Part shown: piece after piece, positions 1-10,100 of the stretch | How the letters are laid out: the number at the start of each line of letters is the position of its first letter | Numbering within the stretch: position 1 is the first letter of the stretch | NCBI RefSeq assembly: GCF_900111615.1 | Contig: NZ_FOHU01000005.1 | Span: 32,963 to 96,962 of the forward strand | Source: Natronincola peptidivorans | GTDB lineage: Bacteria > Bacillota > Clostridia > Peptostreptococcales > Natronincolaceae | Direction: 5' to 3' | Length of the DNA: 64,000 nt | Translations under genes and position numbers: made by a program | Notes under the pieces: model-generated | Database searches by the model: none | What the model saw: the letters and a program-made list of their open reading frames with translations, nothing else | What the model was told of the DNA's origin: nothing

Positions 1-1
1 T

Positions 2-505
2 GGTGCTACTGGACCTCAGGGACCTGCCGGACCTGTTGGTGCTACTGGACCTCAAGGACCTGTTGGACCTACTGGTGCTACCGGACCTCAGGGATTGTCA
101 GAGTATGCATATATCTATAATACTACTCCTCAAACCGTACTTGTAGAAGCTGATATCGTCTTTAGCGATAATGGTGTCATCACTGGAAACATTACCCACG
201 TCCCAGGAACTGCTGCAATAATCCTAGGCAGTGCTGGTGATTATGCCGTATGGTTTTATGCCTCTGCTTTAGAACCCGCTCAGTTTACGTTGTTCCAGAA
301 TGGCGCTCCTGTACCTGGTGCCACCTATGGTACTGAAGCTGGCACTTCATCAAATCCAGGTTGGGTAATTATTAGTGCTCAAGCAGGTGATGTATTAACA
401 GTGCGGAACCACACTACTGAAACGCCTGTTATTCTCCAAACATTTGCAGGTGGAGTTCAAGTTAATACTAATGCTTCTGTTTTAATCCAAAAAATAGATA
501 GCTAA
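2..505 (+). CDS. Collagen-like spore-surface (BclA-type) protein, 5' partial
   Basis: The frame is open from the left edge. It begins with about 31 residues of G-x-y triplets (GATGPQGPAGPVG pattern), then a globular C-terminal domain of about 135 residues ending in TAA. Gly-x-y repeats followed by a beta-rich domain are the layout of BclA/exosporium-type collagen-like glycoproteins of Bacillus and Clostridia, where the C-terminal domain trimerises and the collagen stalk is glycosylated. The N-terminus and any anchoring motif lie outside the window. The TTG at 95 is inside the repeat boundary and is not a credible start. The glycosyltransferase that follows is a plausible modifier of this protein. 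A spore-surface location is inferred from the family; another surface collagen-like protein is possible. Confidence 0.85.
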   Translation, partial: GATGPQGPAGPVGATGPQGPVGPTGATGPQGLSEYAYIYNTTPQTVLVEADIVFSDNGVITGNITHVPGTAAIILGSAGDYAVWFYASALEPAQFTLFQNGAPVPGATYGTEAGTSSNPGWVIISAQAGDVLTVRNHTTETPVILQTFAGGVQVNTNASVLIQKIDS

Positions 506-538
506 GTATAATCATAATTCCTCTAGGTATAACCCCAA

Positions 539-570
539 CAGCAGGGTAATGGAGAACCATTACCCTGCTG
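539..570 (+). terminator. Hairpin terminator after the collagen-like gene
   Basis: A perfect 14-bp inverted repeat (539-552 with 557-570) surrounds an AGAA tetraloop, 34 bases past the stop codon. It is followed by only a weak T-rich tract (TATTTAATCT), so termination may be partial. Confidence 0.65.
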
Positions 571-684
571 TATTTAATCTATAGCTAGTAATACTATAAG
601 GCAAATATGGGGTTTTATTAACTAAAAGCTAGAATTCATTTTGTGGTTATTTATATATCCAATAAAAATTTTTGAGGTGGTCAC

Positions 685-1761
685 ATGATTACTATTAGTT
701 TGTGTATGATTGTTAAGAATGAGGAGAATGTAATAGCTAGGTGTCTTGATTCAATTGAGAACTTTGTTGATGAAATAATTATAGTAGATACAGGTTCCAC
801 TGATACCACAAAAGAAATTGCTAAAGGTTATACTGATAAAATATTTGACTTTAAATGGATAAATGATTTTTCAGTTGCTAGAAATTATTCCTATTCAAAA
901 GCTACAATGGATTATATTCTATGGTTGGATGCTGATGATGTTATCCTTGAAGAAGATAGAAGGAAGTTTAAAGAATTGAAGCAGACTTTGGATCCGACAG
1001 TAGACATTGTAATGATGAAGTATAATGTAGGCCTTGACCAATATAATAAGCCTACCTTGTCCTATTATAGAGAACGTCTGTCAAGAAGAATAAACAACTA
1101 TAGATGGCATGAACCAGTGCATGAATATCTAGAGTTAAATGGAAAAATAGTAAATTCTGATATATGTATAACACATAAAAATGAAGGCACTTCTAGCTAT
1201 GACAGGAATTTATCTATCTATGAACAAATCATTTCTCGAGGGAAAAAATTAAGTGTCAGGGGTCTCTATTATTATGCACGAGAATTATATTATCATCAAA
1301 GATATGATGATGCTATAGAATATTTTACTAAATTTCTAGATACAGAAATGGGATGGGTAGAGGATAATATATACGCCTGCTATCATCTATCAGTATGTTA
1401 TGAATATAAAAATGATAGAACTAATATGCTTAATGCTCTATTAAGAAGCTTTAAATATGACAATCCAAGGGCAGAAATCTGTTGCCAGTTTGGTCAGTAT
1501 TATATGGAAGCTTCCAATTATGAAAGTGCTATTGTATGGTATACGTTAGCCACACAGCTTAAGAAACCTACGGATAACTGGGGATTCATATTGCATGATT
1601 ACTGGGGTTTTATACCAAGCATTCAGCTTTGTGTTTGCTACGCTAGAGTGGGAAACATGCAAAAAGCCATTGAATATAATGATAAAGCAGCTGAACTTAA
1701 ACCAAATGACCCATATGTCGTCCATAATAGAAGATATTTTGAGGCTTGTTTAGCTATATAG
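685..1761 (+). CDS. Family 2 glycosyltransferase with C-terminal TPR-like repeats
   Basis: 358 aa, preceded by GAGGTGG. The N-terminal GT-A domain (about residues 1-200) starts MITISLCMIVKNEENVI, has the donor-binding aspartate in VDTGSTD, and the metal-binding DXD-like LDADD near residue 92. Residues about 200-350 are helical and tetratricopeptide-like (YYARELYYHQRYDDAIEYF). This GT2-TPR architecture occurs in SunS-like and exosporium/spore-coat glycosyltransferases. It sits directly behind a collagen-like surface protein, so glycosylation of that protein is the best functional guess (inference). The soluble, TM-free sequence suggests a cytoplasmic enzyme acting before export or assembly. 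The sugar donor cannot be read from sequence. Confidence 0.85.
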   Translation: MITISLCMIVKNEENVIARCLDSIENFVDEIIIVDTGSTDTTKEIAKGYTDKIFDFKWINDFSVARNYSYSKATMDYILWLDADDVILEEDRRKFKELKQTLDPTVDIVMMKYNVGLDQYNKPTLSYYRERLSRRINNYRWHEPVHEYLELNGKIVNSDICITHKNEGTSSYDRNLSIYEQIISRGKKLSVRGLYYYARELYYHQRYDDAIEYFTKFLDTEMGWVEDNIYACYHLSVCYEYKNDRTNMLNALLRSFKYDNPRAEICCQFGQYYMEASNYESAIVWYTLATQLKKPTDNWGFILHDYWGFIPSIQLCVCYARVGNMQKAIEYNDKAAELKPNDPYVVHNRRYFEACLAI

Positions 1762-2339
1762 CCTCTTAGGCCTTCATGGTAATCTTTATTGATATCTCGT
1801 CTCTATTTTATCCTTCGGTGTATTACTAAGACTCCTGTTTCCAAAAGCAGGAGTCTTAGTAATACACCCTCGAAGAAATTCGGCTACAATTCGATGGAAT
1901 AAATTTTATTATCTATCTTGTTAAATATATATATCCCCCTCACCTACAATTTCCTACATCAGTATTGTTTCATTGATAAGAATACATCCCACCTCTTTCA
2001 ACATTTGTTTATAATACTCTTTTGTGCTGAGAATTAATTACAAAAACTTGCTAATTCATTTACTCGAGGAATCATGCTTTTTCTTAAATCTATATGTTAT
2101 AATATTATGGGAATATACAATATGTATTTTATTTGATAAACTATCAAAAATCAATTTCAATATTCTGTTGACCTATGGATGACTTTTTATAAAGGGCTGT
2201 ATTAAATACTACTGTTGATTTTTAGCTAGATAATTACAAAACAGTCGTTGGAGACTTTGTTATTCTGAAGGATGTTGGTTTGTAAACTTCCTTTAAGGAT
2301 ACTAGAGAAAATATGCTATAGGAGGCAGAAAGAGTTACT
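1762..2339. other. Intergenic region before the MATE gene
   Basis: This is 578 bases of AT-rich DNA. Apart from the inverted repeat at 1817-1868, a TATAAT-like box near 2097-2105 could begin a leader of more than 200 bases for the MATE gene. I could not match this leader to any riboswitch family. Confidence 0.4.
1817..1868. repeat. 21-bp perfect inverted repeat
   Basis: Arms 1817-1837 and 1848-1868 are perfectly complementary around a 10-base loop. A further CTTC/GAAG pairing is possible outside a 3-base bulge. It lies 56 bases after the glycosyltransferase stop. There is no poly-T tract on either side, so it is either an atypical terminator or a small palindromic element. Confidence 0.7.
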
Positions 2340-3707
2340 ATGAAAAGTTTTAATAAAAGAGAGCTTATCTTAAAGGGCAATATGAAAAAAACAATTTTAC
2401 TCCTATCGGCTCCTATTATGTTTAACAATTTTGTACAAACAATCTATAATGTAGTAGATACCTACTGGGTTAGTAAGCTTGGGGCTAGTGAAGTAGCCGC
2501 CATGACTTTGATTTTCCCAGTGGTTTTTTTGATTATTTCATTAGGAATTGGTATGAATGTAGCAGGTACTGCTATGGTTTCTCAATATGTAGGAGGAAAT
2601 CAATGGGAGGAAGCCAGTAAAATATCAGGGCAGCTTTTGTCTCTTTCCTTTATCATCTCAATTTTATTCAGCATTTTAGGCTTTGTTTCTGTTCCCTATG
2701 TAGTATCCTTTATGGGAGCAACAGGAGATGTTTTTACTCATAGTTATGATTATTTACGGGTAATCTACTGGGACATGCCTTTGGTCTTTATTTTTTTCGT
2801 ATATACTGCTATAAAGCAAGGACAAGGAGATACCTTTACTCCTATGATTATTAACGTAGGAGGTGTACTGCTTAATATTGTATTAGATCCTATTTTTATT
2901 TTCACTCTAAACCTTGGCATACGTGGAGCCGCCTATGCAACTATATTATCTAGGGGTGTTTTTATCCTTTATGCTATCTATACACTTTTCAATAAAAAAA
3001 GCAATATTTACTTAAACAAAAATAGATTGGTGATAAAAAAAGATGCTTTACTAAAAATCATTAAAATTGGTCTTCCTGCTTCTGTAGGTCAATCAGTATC
3101 GGCCTTTGGGTTTATCATACTCAATATTTTCGTTATCTCCTATGGAGAAACTACACTTGCAGCTTTTGGTATTGGTAACAAGGTTACCTCCTTAGTAACT
3201 ATGCCAGCATTAGGAATAGGTAGTGCTATTGCAACAATTATTGGTCAAAATATCGGAGCAAACCAAATGGATAGGGTGAAGGAAGCGCTTAAAACCAGTA
3301 TATCTATGACCTGTGCTTTACTAATGGTTGGTGGATTTATTATGTTTTTGTCTTCCTATAACATCATGAGGTTCTTTATTCATGATCCAGAAGTAATCCT
3401 TCAAGGTGCTGCCTACTGTAGATTAATCTCGATTTCACTTCCTTTTCTAGGAATATTTCAAGTCTTGGTAGGAACTTTTCAAGGTTCTGGGCGAACAATA
3501 TATGCTATGTTTATGGATATAGGAAGATTGTGGCTTCTTAGAATACCTATGATTGTCCTTTTTAAACATTATACTGATTGGGGTTCTAATAGTGTCTGGT
3601 ATGCTATGATTCTAAGTAATATTTTCATATGTGGACTTGGTTACATCATGTATAGCAAAGGAAGCTGGCAAGGCAAAGCGATTCACCAAGAGGAAACTTG
3701 TATATAA
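2340..3707 (+). CDS. MATE family multidrug/cation efflux transporter
   Basis: 455 aa with about 12 hydrophobic segments in two homologous halves (MatE domains, about residues 15-180 and 240-405). Typical N-terminal signature: LLLSAPIMFNNFVQTIYNVVD followed by TYWVSKLG. MATE proteins export cationic drugs or metabolites in exchange for Na+ or H+ across the cytoplasmic membrane. The start is supported by AGGAGG at 2321-2326. The substrate is not predictable. It ends tail-to-tail with a small minus-strand ORF, overlapping it by about 60 bases. Confidence 0.92.
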   Translation: MKSFNKRELILKGNMKKTILLLSAPIMFNNFVQTIYNVVDTYWVSKLGASEVAAMTLIFPVVFLIISLGIGMNVAGTAMVSQYVGGNQWEEASKISGQLLSLSFIISILFSILGFVSVPYVVSFMGATGDVFTHSYDYLRVIYWDMPLVFIFFVYTAIKQGQGDTFTPMIINVGGVLLNIVLDPIFIFTLNLGIRGAAYATILSRGVFILYAIYTLFNKKSNIYLNKNRLVIKKDALLKIIKIGLPASVGQSVSAFGFIILNIFVISYGETTLAAFGIGNKVTSLVTMPALGIGSAIATIIGQNIGANQMDRVKEALKTSISMTCALLMVGGFIMFLSSYNIMRFFIHDPEVILQGAAYCRLISISLPFLGIFQVLVGTFQGSGRTIYAMFMDIGRLWLLRIPMIVLFKHYTDWGSNSVWYAMILSNIFICGLGYIMYSKGSWQGKAIHQEETCI

Positions 3708-3885
3708 CCGAAACCCCTAATAAGGGAATGGTTGATATAATAACTGCAATTATTGTAATCATGATATCATATATAAAGCCAGCTATGATCCTTTTATCCT
3801 CAAAATAATGAAACGTTTGAAAAACACTTTGTACTGCTTCGTTCCAGGCTAGAGCTGCTACTAGGGCAACTGATGCAGTAAACAT
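3646..3885 (-). CDS. DUF5654-like small membrane protein, possibly degraded at the 5' end
   Basis: The 79-residue frame contains FTASVALVAALAWNEAVQ, matching my recollection of the small DUF5654 membrane family (two hydrophobic helices around a conserved AALAWN-x-A motif). The second hydrophobic stretch is about residues 40-60. The ATG at 3885 has no ribosome binding site. The frame stays open upstream with family-like sequence (LLEIISYN), so the true start is upstream and non-ATG, or the gene has lost it. The C-terminus runs into the 3' end of the MATE gene, unusual for the family. It could be a decaying gene. Function unknown. Confidence 0.4.
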   Translation of the reverse strand: MFTASVALVAALAWNEAVQSVFQTFHYFEDKRIIAGFIYDIMITIIAVIISTIPLLGVSVIYKFPLGESLCLASFLCYT

Positions 3886-4204
3886 ATTGTATGAGATGAT
3901 TTCCAGTAAAATTAGAAACCATTTTAAATGTCTAATAAAAAAATTGCTATTTTAACGTCTGGTCTTCGTTATGAGTATTTGTATCGAGGTTATTCTATTC
4001 AATATTATCATTGGCATTCTTTGTATTTTGTTCAATCTGTTCTATTAGCATCTTATTTTCTTCTTCTAACTTATTTGTTGTTTTTATCAAAGTTCTTATC
4101 TTCATATTTGATTTTATTTGTCTGATAGTTCCTAGGAATAAAACCTAGGGGAACATGTATAACTCTTCGATTTTCATAAACGGACCTCCTAAACCACTGG
4201 TTCC

Positions 4205-4345
4205 AAGCTACTTCTTTTCTATTAACACAACTGCCTCCACATGGCTCGAGTTGATGGCATTGATGTCATAGGCTGATTTTATCCCCTTGCGTTTAAGGGA
4301 ACATATCTACTACTTTTTTTGCACTATGAGTAGGCGGAAACATAT
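4205..4345 (-). pseudogene. Remnant of an RlmD/TrmA-type rRNA methyltransferase C-terminus
   Basis: On the minus strand the bases around 4255-4205 read HVEAVVLIEKK, closely matching the C-terminus HVETVALIEKK of the intact methyltransferase at 12461-13816. A second piece near 4345-4310 reads VDMFPPTHS, matching its MDMFPHTQ, but the two are in different frames with a short insertion between them. The flank (GTTTAAGGGA-type bases and a following hairpin) also resembles the region downstream of the intact gene. This is a decayed partial copy or relic paralog and encodes nothing functional. Confidence 0.6.
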
Positions 4346-4441
4346 CCACAGCCAATATCGCCAATAAAAAGATATCTTCCCGTATAAATGATATCTTTTA
4401 TTTGAACCCATTAGTAAAATCTATCCCAAAAGGGATCATAC

Positions 4442-5347
4442 TTAACGACCTTCATGTTTTTTATTTTTATACTGTCTAATTAAGTTTACTGCCATTAGAA
4501 AAGCAATATATATCGGAATCACAACTAACAATATTACATAAAAATCCCGTGTCGCAGTATATGATGAAGTTGTAAATCCTTTAATAATCAAATGACCTAA
4601 TAGGTAGGATACCGGTAAAAAGAAAACTTTCATTGTAAAATTAAGCACTTTTTTATTACGATACAATATAAGCATAATTAATCCACAAGTTGTAGCAAAT
4701 ACTGTGGCAATAAGTGCGTAATAGGATAAGAATAGTCTTGGTAATGTAATAATCCCGCCGTCTGGATTTATATCTTTACCATACATCAATATATCTTCAC
4801 TTCCATCCGTATGGTAATAATATACAGAAACAACATTTTCACCATTTGGATTTAAAATAGTATTATTTGTATTGGATTTTTTTATATTTCTATTCCATAT
4901 GCTATTCCATGTAGTAATGTGATAGACATAACCAGTGTTTTCATCTGTCGGATATCTATTGATGTCATATCCATATACGGTATACTCAAATTGAGCGAGC
5001 ACCGACCCATTTCCAATCTCATTTATTGTTACACTTCTTTCGCTATATGGAATATACTCTGGCGCGGTCAAGAAAGCAATTGTTATAACAAAAATCATAA
5101 TTGAAAACATCATTGAGAATATTGCGGTCTGAATTTTCTTCTTGCGTAATGTTGATTTTATCTTTAGTAAAGGAGAGATATTCCTATCTACTGGCATTTC
5201 ATTAAAAGTACGCATCTCATTAAGATAATTCTTGCATTCCTGACACTGCTCAATATGTTCTTCAACCATAATACATGAGTCATCACTAAGCATATTTTCT
5301 AAATATAGAGGCAACACATCTTTAATAACATTACAAGTGACTTTCAT
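4442..5347 (-). CDS. Zinc-finger anti-sigma factor, membrane protein
   Basis: 301 aa from the ATG at 5347, preceded by GAGGGAT and overlapping the sigma-factor stop by one base (TGATG). The N-terminus carries a zf-HC2 anti-sigma domain with H-x3-C-x2-C (EEHIEQCQECKNYL, about residues 31-44). A transmembrane helix follows near residues 75-95, then an external region of about 100 residues, then three more helices near the C-terminus. Such proteins hold the cognate ECF sigma factor at the membrane until a signal releases it. The adjacent sigma gene is the evident partner. The inducing signal is unknown. Confidence 0.88.
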   Translation of the reverse strand: MKVTCNVIKDVLPLYLENMLSDDSCIMVEEHIEQCQECKNYLNEMRTFNEMPVDRNISPLLKIKSTLRKKKIQTAIFSMMFSIMIFVITIAFLTAPEYIPYSERSVTINEIGNGSVLAQFEYTVYGYDINRYPTDENTGYVYHITTWNSIWNRNIKKSNTNNTILNPNGENVVSVYYYHTDGSEDILMYGKDINPDGGIITLPRLFLSYYALIATVFATTCGLIMLILYRNKKVLNFTMKVFFLPVSYLLGHLIIKGFTTSSYTATRDFYVILLVVIPIYIAFLMAVNLIRQYKNKKHEGR

Positions 5348-5829
5348 CAATAATCCCTCATTTCTTCTCTAATCTTATTTCTAGCTCTATGAAAAGTGAC
5401 ACAAGCCCAATTATCTGTTTTACCAAACAAACTGCCAATCTGCCTAAAACTCAACTCTCCAAAAACTCGTAGAGAAAACACTTCCTTATATGGCTCAGAT
5501 AAGTTATGGAGAATTTCATGAATTTTCATCGACTCTTCAGATGAAAAGACCAATTTTTCTATATCAAAATCATCTTTTTTTTCAGGCACTGAGTCTAGAT
5601 CTATCAAATTCTTATGTTTTCTTATATATGAGTAATATGAGTTTTTGGCTATTTGAAATAGCCACACCTTGATATCACAATTTCCTTTAAAGCTTTCAAT
5701 GGACTTTATCGCTTTTATAAATGTTTCAGATGTCAAATCTTCTGCTATATGTTTATCTTTTGATAGACTATATATGAAGAAGTAAACAGCCTTAAAATAG
5801 TTATTATAAATCTCCTCAAGCTCTGTCAC
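5347..5829 (-). CDS. ECF-subfamily RNA polymerase sigma factor
   Basis: 160 aa with a GTG start behind GGAGGTG. Region 2 is about residues 5-70 (LSKDKHIAEDLTSETFIKAI). Region 4 with its helix-turn-helix is about residues 105-155 (YKEVFSLRVFGELSFRQIG). Length and two-domain layout are those of ECF (SigW/SigM-type) sigma factors, which redirect RNA polymerase to envelope or extracytoplasmic stress promoters. Coupled with the downstream anti-sigma factor. An 8-bp hairpin (5891-5898 with 5913-5920) lies in the upstream region. No target promoter could be assigned. Confidence 0.9.
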   Translation of the reverse strand: MTELEEIYNNYFKAVYFFIYSLSKDKHIAEDLTSETFIKAIKSIESFKGNCDIKVWLFQIAKNSYYSYIRKHKNLIDLDSVPEKKDDFDIEKLVFSSEESMKIHEILHNLSEPYKEVFSLRVFGELSFRQIGSLFGKTDNWACVTFHRARNKIREEMRDY

Positions 5830-6086
5830 TTTTTCACCTCCTACCTATAAGACGCACGGGATTTAATAATCTTACAATAAATTATAAAAAAATCTCAAAG
5901 TTTAAGTAATCCTTGAGATTTAAAAATATATTTGGGATAAACACTTACATCTATTCTATCTCCACGGCCCTACGGATGTTATCTGTTCTGTCCACTCAAC
6001 CCTACTTCACTTTTTGATTGAATTTCTATCACTCGATATGTTCCCCCAAACGTAAAAACATACTTTAGGTCGAGTAGACAAAATAG

Positions 6087-6720
6087 ATGTACCCATTCAA
6101 CCCCAGTATAATCAAGGGTTACACCCTTACAGAAGAAGAACTAGCAGCCTACTGTAGACGAAAAGGTATTTATATAGATGACGTTAAAACCTGGAGAAAA
6201 CAATGTCTCAAAGCTAATACAAGTCTTTCAAAAGATCCTCAACAAATAAATGATGAGATTAAAGAAGAAAAGCTAAAAAACAAAAAACTTGAAAAAGAAC
6301 TAAGGTTTAAAGAAAAAGCATTAGCAGAAACAGCTGCACTACTAGTATTAAGAAAAAAGGCAAACGCGATCTGGGGGGACCCCGAGGAAGACTGATCAGT
6401 GATTCAAATCGTGTAGAGCCAACGGTGCCAGATTAAAACTTGCATGTAAAGAACTTGATATCACCGACAGAACCTACCAAAGATGGACGAAAGAAGGTGC
6501 AGTAAAAAAGGATCAGAGACCACTCGTTAAAAGGCCTACACCTAAAAACAAATTATCACAGCAAGAACGCAGCAAAGTGCTAAAAACAGTAGCCACCCTG
6601 AATTTGCTGATTTAGTACCATCACAGATAGTTGCTAAGCTAGCTGAAGAAGGTATATACTTAGCGTCAGAATCAACCATGCATCGAATATTACAAAAAGA
6701 AAAAATGAACACCCATTTAA
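6087..6720 (+). mobile_element. Truncated IS3-type insertion sequence remnant
   Basis: 6087-6395 encodes 102 residues of an OrfA-like transposase part, with a coiled-coil-like Lys/Glu-rich region and ALAETAALLVLRKKANAIWG. After a frame break the bases about 6410-6720 encode pieces of an OrfB N-terminus (CKELDITDRTYQRWTKEGA, then PSQIVAKLAEEGIYLASES) in at least two frames. The DDE catalytic core is missing and no terminal inverted repeats were identified. The right end is fused to a TetR gene that has lost its C-terminus, so an old insertion/deletion removed both. Non-functional. Confidence 0.75.
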
Positions 6721-7023
6721 AATAACTATATTTTTCTTTGCAAAAGAGACAATGTAATCTACAATGTCATAAAGATCTTCATCACTATAACCTTTTATCA
6801 ATATTCCTTTCATCCATTTATCTGCATGCCCAAACTTGTAATCCATAAAGTTCCATACCAAATCATCTTTCGACTCAAAGTATAGATAGAAGGTGCCTTT
6901 AGCTACCCCAGCACGTTGACCAATTTCACTTATTGTAACTTTGCTAACGTTTTTTTCCATGAAAAGCTGTTCAGCTGCTTGGATAATATGATTACGTGTT
7001 TCTTGACCTTTTTTTGTTTTCAT
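6721..7023 (-). pseudogene. TetR-family regulator truncated by IS remnant
   Basis: The start at 7023 (MKTKKGQETRN) has AGGAAG upstream. The TetR DNA-binding domain is intact: residues about 5-55 with VTISEIGQRAGVAKGTFYLYF. After about 100 residues (FAKKNIVI) the frame runs into IS3 sequence and ends in unrelated residues at 6634. The ligand-binding and dimerisation helices are therefore mostly missing. It may have regulated the neighbouring efflux operon before disruption (inference); a second intact TetR gene lies at 11589-12194. Confidence 0.75.
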
Positions 7024-7199
7024 AAAACTTCCTAATATGCGCAGAACAGTTTTTTTACAACCCTCAGTCAAATATGACCTATGTTCATAAATTAAGTATA
7101 ACAACAACTTTTACTGATTGATATAGTCAAATTTATGGATTTGGTCAGTTTTATAATAATCTTTTTAAACAACGGAACGGCAAATTTCTTTGCTTCCTT

Positions 7200-10100
7200 T
7201 TATATATTTAAATCTAATTTTTTATTATCTTTTCTTTTAAAGGCTTCTATTTTTCCTTCAATTAGACTATATAGTACTGGAATGATCACTAAGGTTAATA
7301 GGGTAGCAATCATAAGTCCCCCCATGAAGGCCACTGCCATTGGCCTAAATAAGTCATTGCCAAAGAAGGCTAATGGAAATAATCCGAAGACTGTAGTGGT
7401 GGTACTTAAAATTACTGGCCTGAATCTTGTACTTACAGCTTTTCTACAAGCTTCTTCTATAGGCATTCCTGTCTTTCTTTGAGAATTTATATAGTCTATT
7501 AGTATTATGGCGTTATTAATAACTACTCCCATTAAGCTTACCATCCCTAATACACTAAATAGCGATAACGGCTGCCTTAATACTACTAGAGCCACTATAG
7601 AGCCTATAAGCGATAAAGGAATTGGAGCTAATATAATGCCTGGTTGAATTACAGAATTGAACTGGATCATAAGAATAATAAAGAGCAAAAATAATGCAAA
7701 TGTTGCTGATATCCCCATATTTCCTAAATCACCCTCCAAATCAGCTTTTTCGCCCTCCGGTACAATGATAACATTAGACAAATCCATATCCTTAATCTTT
7801 TCTTCTAATATTGTTTGTACTTCTATTGCATTATATCCTTCAACTACGTCTCCTTGCACAGCTATGGTTCTTTGACCCTCATAACGATTGATTTGACCAA
7901 TGACAGGTCCAAAGCTAATGTCCGCTACATCCTTCAACAATACCTGCTCGCCCTTAGCTGAGGACTTTATCTTCATATTTTCAAGTTCTTCTAGCCTTGA
8001 TATATTTCCCTTTACCAGAATATCGTATTCTTTACCTTCTTTTCTAAATACAGAAGCACCTCTACCCATCAATGCCTTATTCACTTCATTTTGTATATCA
8101 TATTTTGTTAGACCATAGGCTAAAGCCCTATTTCCATCTATCTTCATACTAAATTGATAATCTAATAGGGGTAAATCATCCCTTACATTGGTACCCCCTT
8201 CTATATCTATGAGAGCTTCTTTTATCTTTTCTTTTGCTTCAATGATTTCTTCTATAGCATTCCCTTTAATTCTAATTTGAATTGGGGCTCCTAGAAAACC
8301 TTCAATCTCCAGTTCTTTTACAATAACATCTGCCCCTACAATTCTTTCATCATATATTCCCTGGAGATGTCTTACTAGCTCTTCATTCGTCTTAAATACT
8401 CCTCCCTTTGATAAATTTACCCCCATTACAATCTGTGCAGAATTAGGAGCATTTGATTGAGGACTAGTGGATATATCAAACTTAGGAAGACCTCCACCTA
8501 TAGAAGATGTATAGGTGGTGATTTCTGGCTGTTCCCGCAACACAGCTTCAATTTCCTTGACTAAATCATCTGTCTTATTTAGATTGCTAAGGTATTCTGT
8601 TTGTATATCAATATAGATCATATCCTTATCGGATTTTGGAAAAAGCTCTTGTGGTAAGGTACTGACTAAGGTTAATGATAGAATTAAAATAATAAAAGAA
8701 ACAAGAAGAGTCCTAACCTTATACTTCATCCCTAAAAACAATAACCTTTCAAATATCCCTTTAATCTTGCTATCTTTTTTCCTATTACACTTACTTTTTC
8801 TGAAGAATAAATAAGCCATTAAGGGTGTTATAAAAATTGCAATTCCATAGGAGGCAATCAAAGATATAATAATCATCTGAGGTATACCTCCAAAGAAGGC
8901 TCCTGTCGTCACCGGTAAAAATAGTAAAGGTGAGAAGGCTGCAATGGTTGTAAGGGTGGAGGACAAGACAGGTATAGCAACCTCCTTTGTTCCTTCTACA
9001 CAAGCAGTTAACTGATCTATATCCCCATCAATTTTATTTTGAATGGAATCACTAACCACAATAGCATTATCTACCAGCATTCCCAGTGCCATTATTAGGC
9101 CTGTTATGGTTATAAAGTGGACCTTAATCCCCAAAATACCCATAGTAATAAAGGCGATAAACATAGATAAGGGTATCGCAAAGGACACTGTTGTGGCATT
9201 TCTGATTCCCATCCCCAACATAACCACAAGAATAACAATAAATATTCCACCTATAAGGTTTTTGATAAAATTATTGACAGATTTTCCAACCTCATCTGGC
9301 TGATAGACGATCTCATTGATACTTATATCTTCTGGAAGCTCTCCTTTAAATTTGTCTATTACTTCCCTTACATCTTTTCCTGCTGTTACTATATTCACAT
9401 CTTCCTTAAAAAATCCTACAAGTAATATTCCGTTTTCACCGTTGTTCCTTATTTTATAATTAGAGTCCTTTAAGCCCATGTAAACCTCAGCTACATCCTT
9501 AAGCCTTACGATTATATTATCTTCTCGTATATAAAGAACAGTACTTTCAATTTCTTCCAATGACTTGAAAAGGCCTTCTTGGTTAACGCTATACTTCATT
9601 GTGTCATCCTGTATACTTCCTGATGGTAACTGAATATTTTGCGCAGTCAACATGCTGGTAATCTGTCTGAGGGAAAGATTATATAGGTCTAATTTTTGTA
9701 GATTTACTTCTACCTTTACTTCTTTTTCTTGCTCTCCAATAATTACAAATCTATTAATTCCACCTAGGCCTATAAGATTATTTTTCAATCTTTCCCCATA
9801 GGCAACCAACTGTTCATAGCTGTAGTTATCACCGGATAGGCTAATCAATATCCCAGAAGTCTCATAAAAATCCGTATCAATACTTATATCAGATACCCCT
9901 GCTGGCAGATGATTTTTTTCATCCTCCATCGTCCTATATAGCTCATTCCAAGTCTGATCTAGCTCAGCTTGAGAAATGTTAGAATCTAAAGCAAGAATAA
10001 TCGATGCTACACTGTTTAGTGAAGTAGACTGAGTGTAATCATAATTTCTTAATTCTGCAAGCTTTTCCTCAAGCTTTTCTGTTACTAAGACTTCTATCTC

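Noticed and set aside
2100-2339. Riboswitch upstream of the MATE gene
   Set aside because: The leader is long enough, but I could not fit any known aptamer consensus.
3928-4125. 65-residue plus-strand ORF
   Set aside because: No ribosome binding site and no recognisable composition; it lies in decayed DNA.
6634-7107. Full 157-residue TetR ORF as an intact gene
   Set aside because: The C-terminal part is IS3 sequence and the N-terminal 28 residues precede the real start at 7023.
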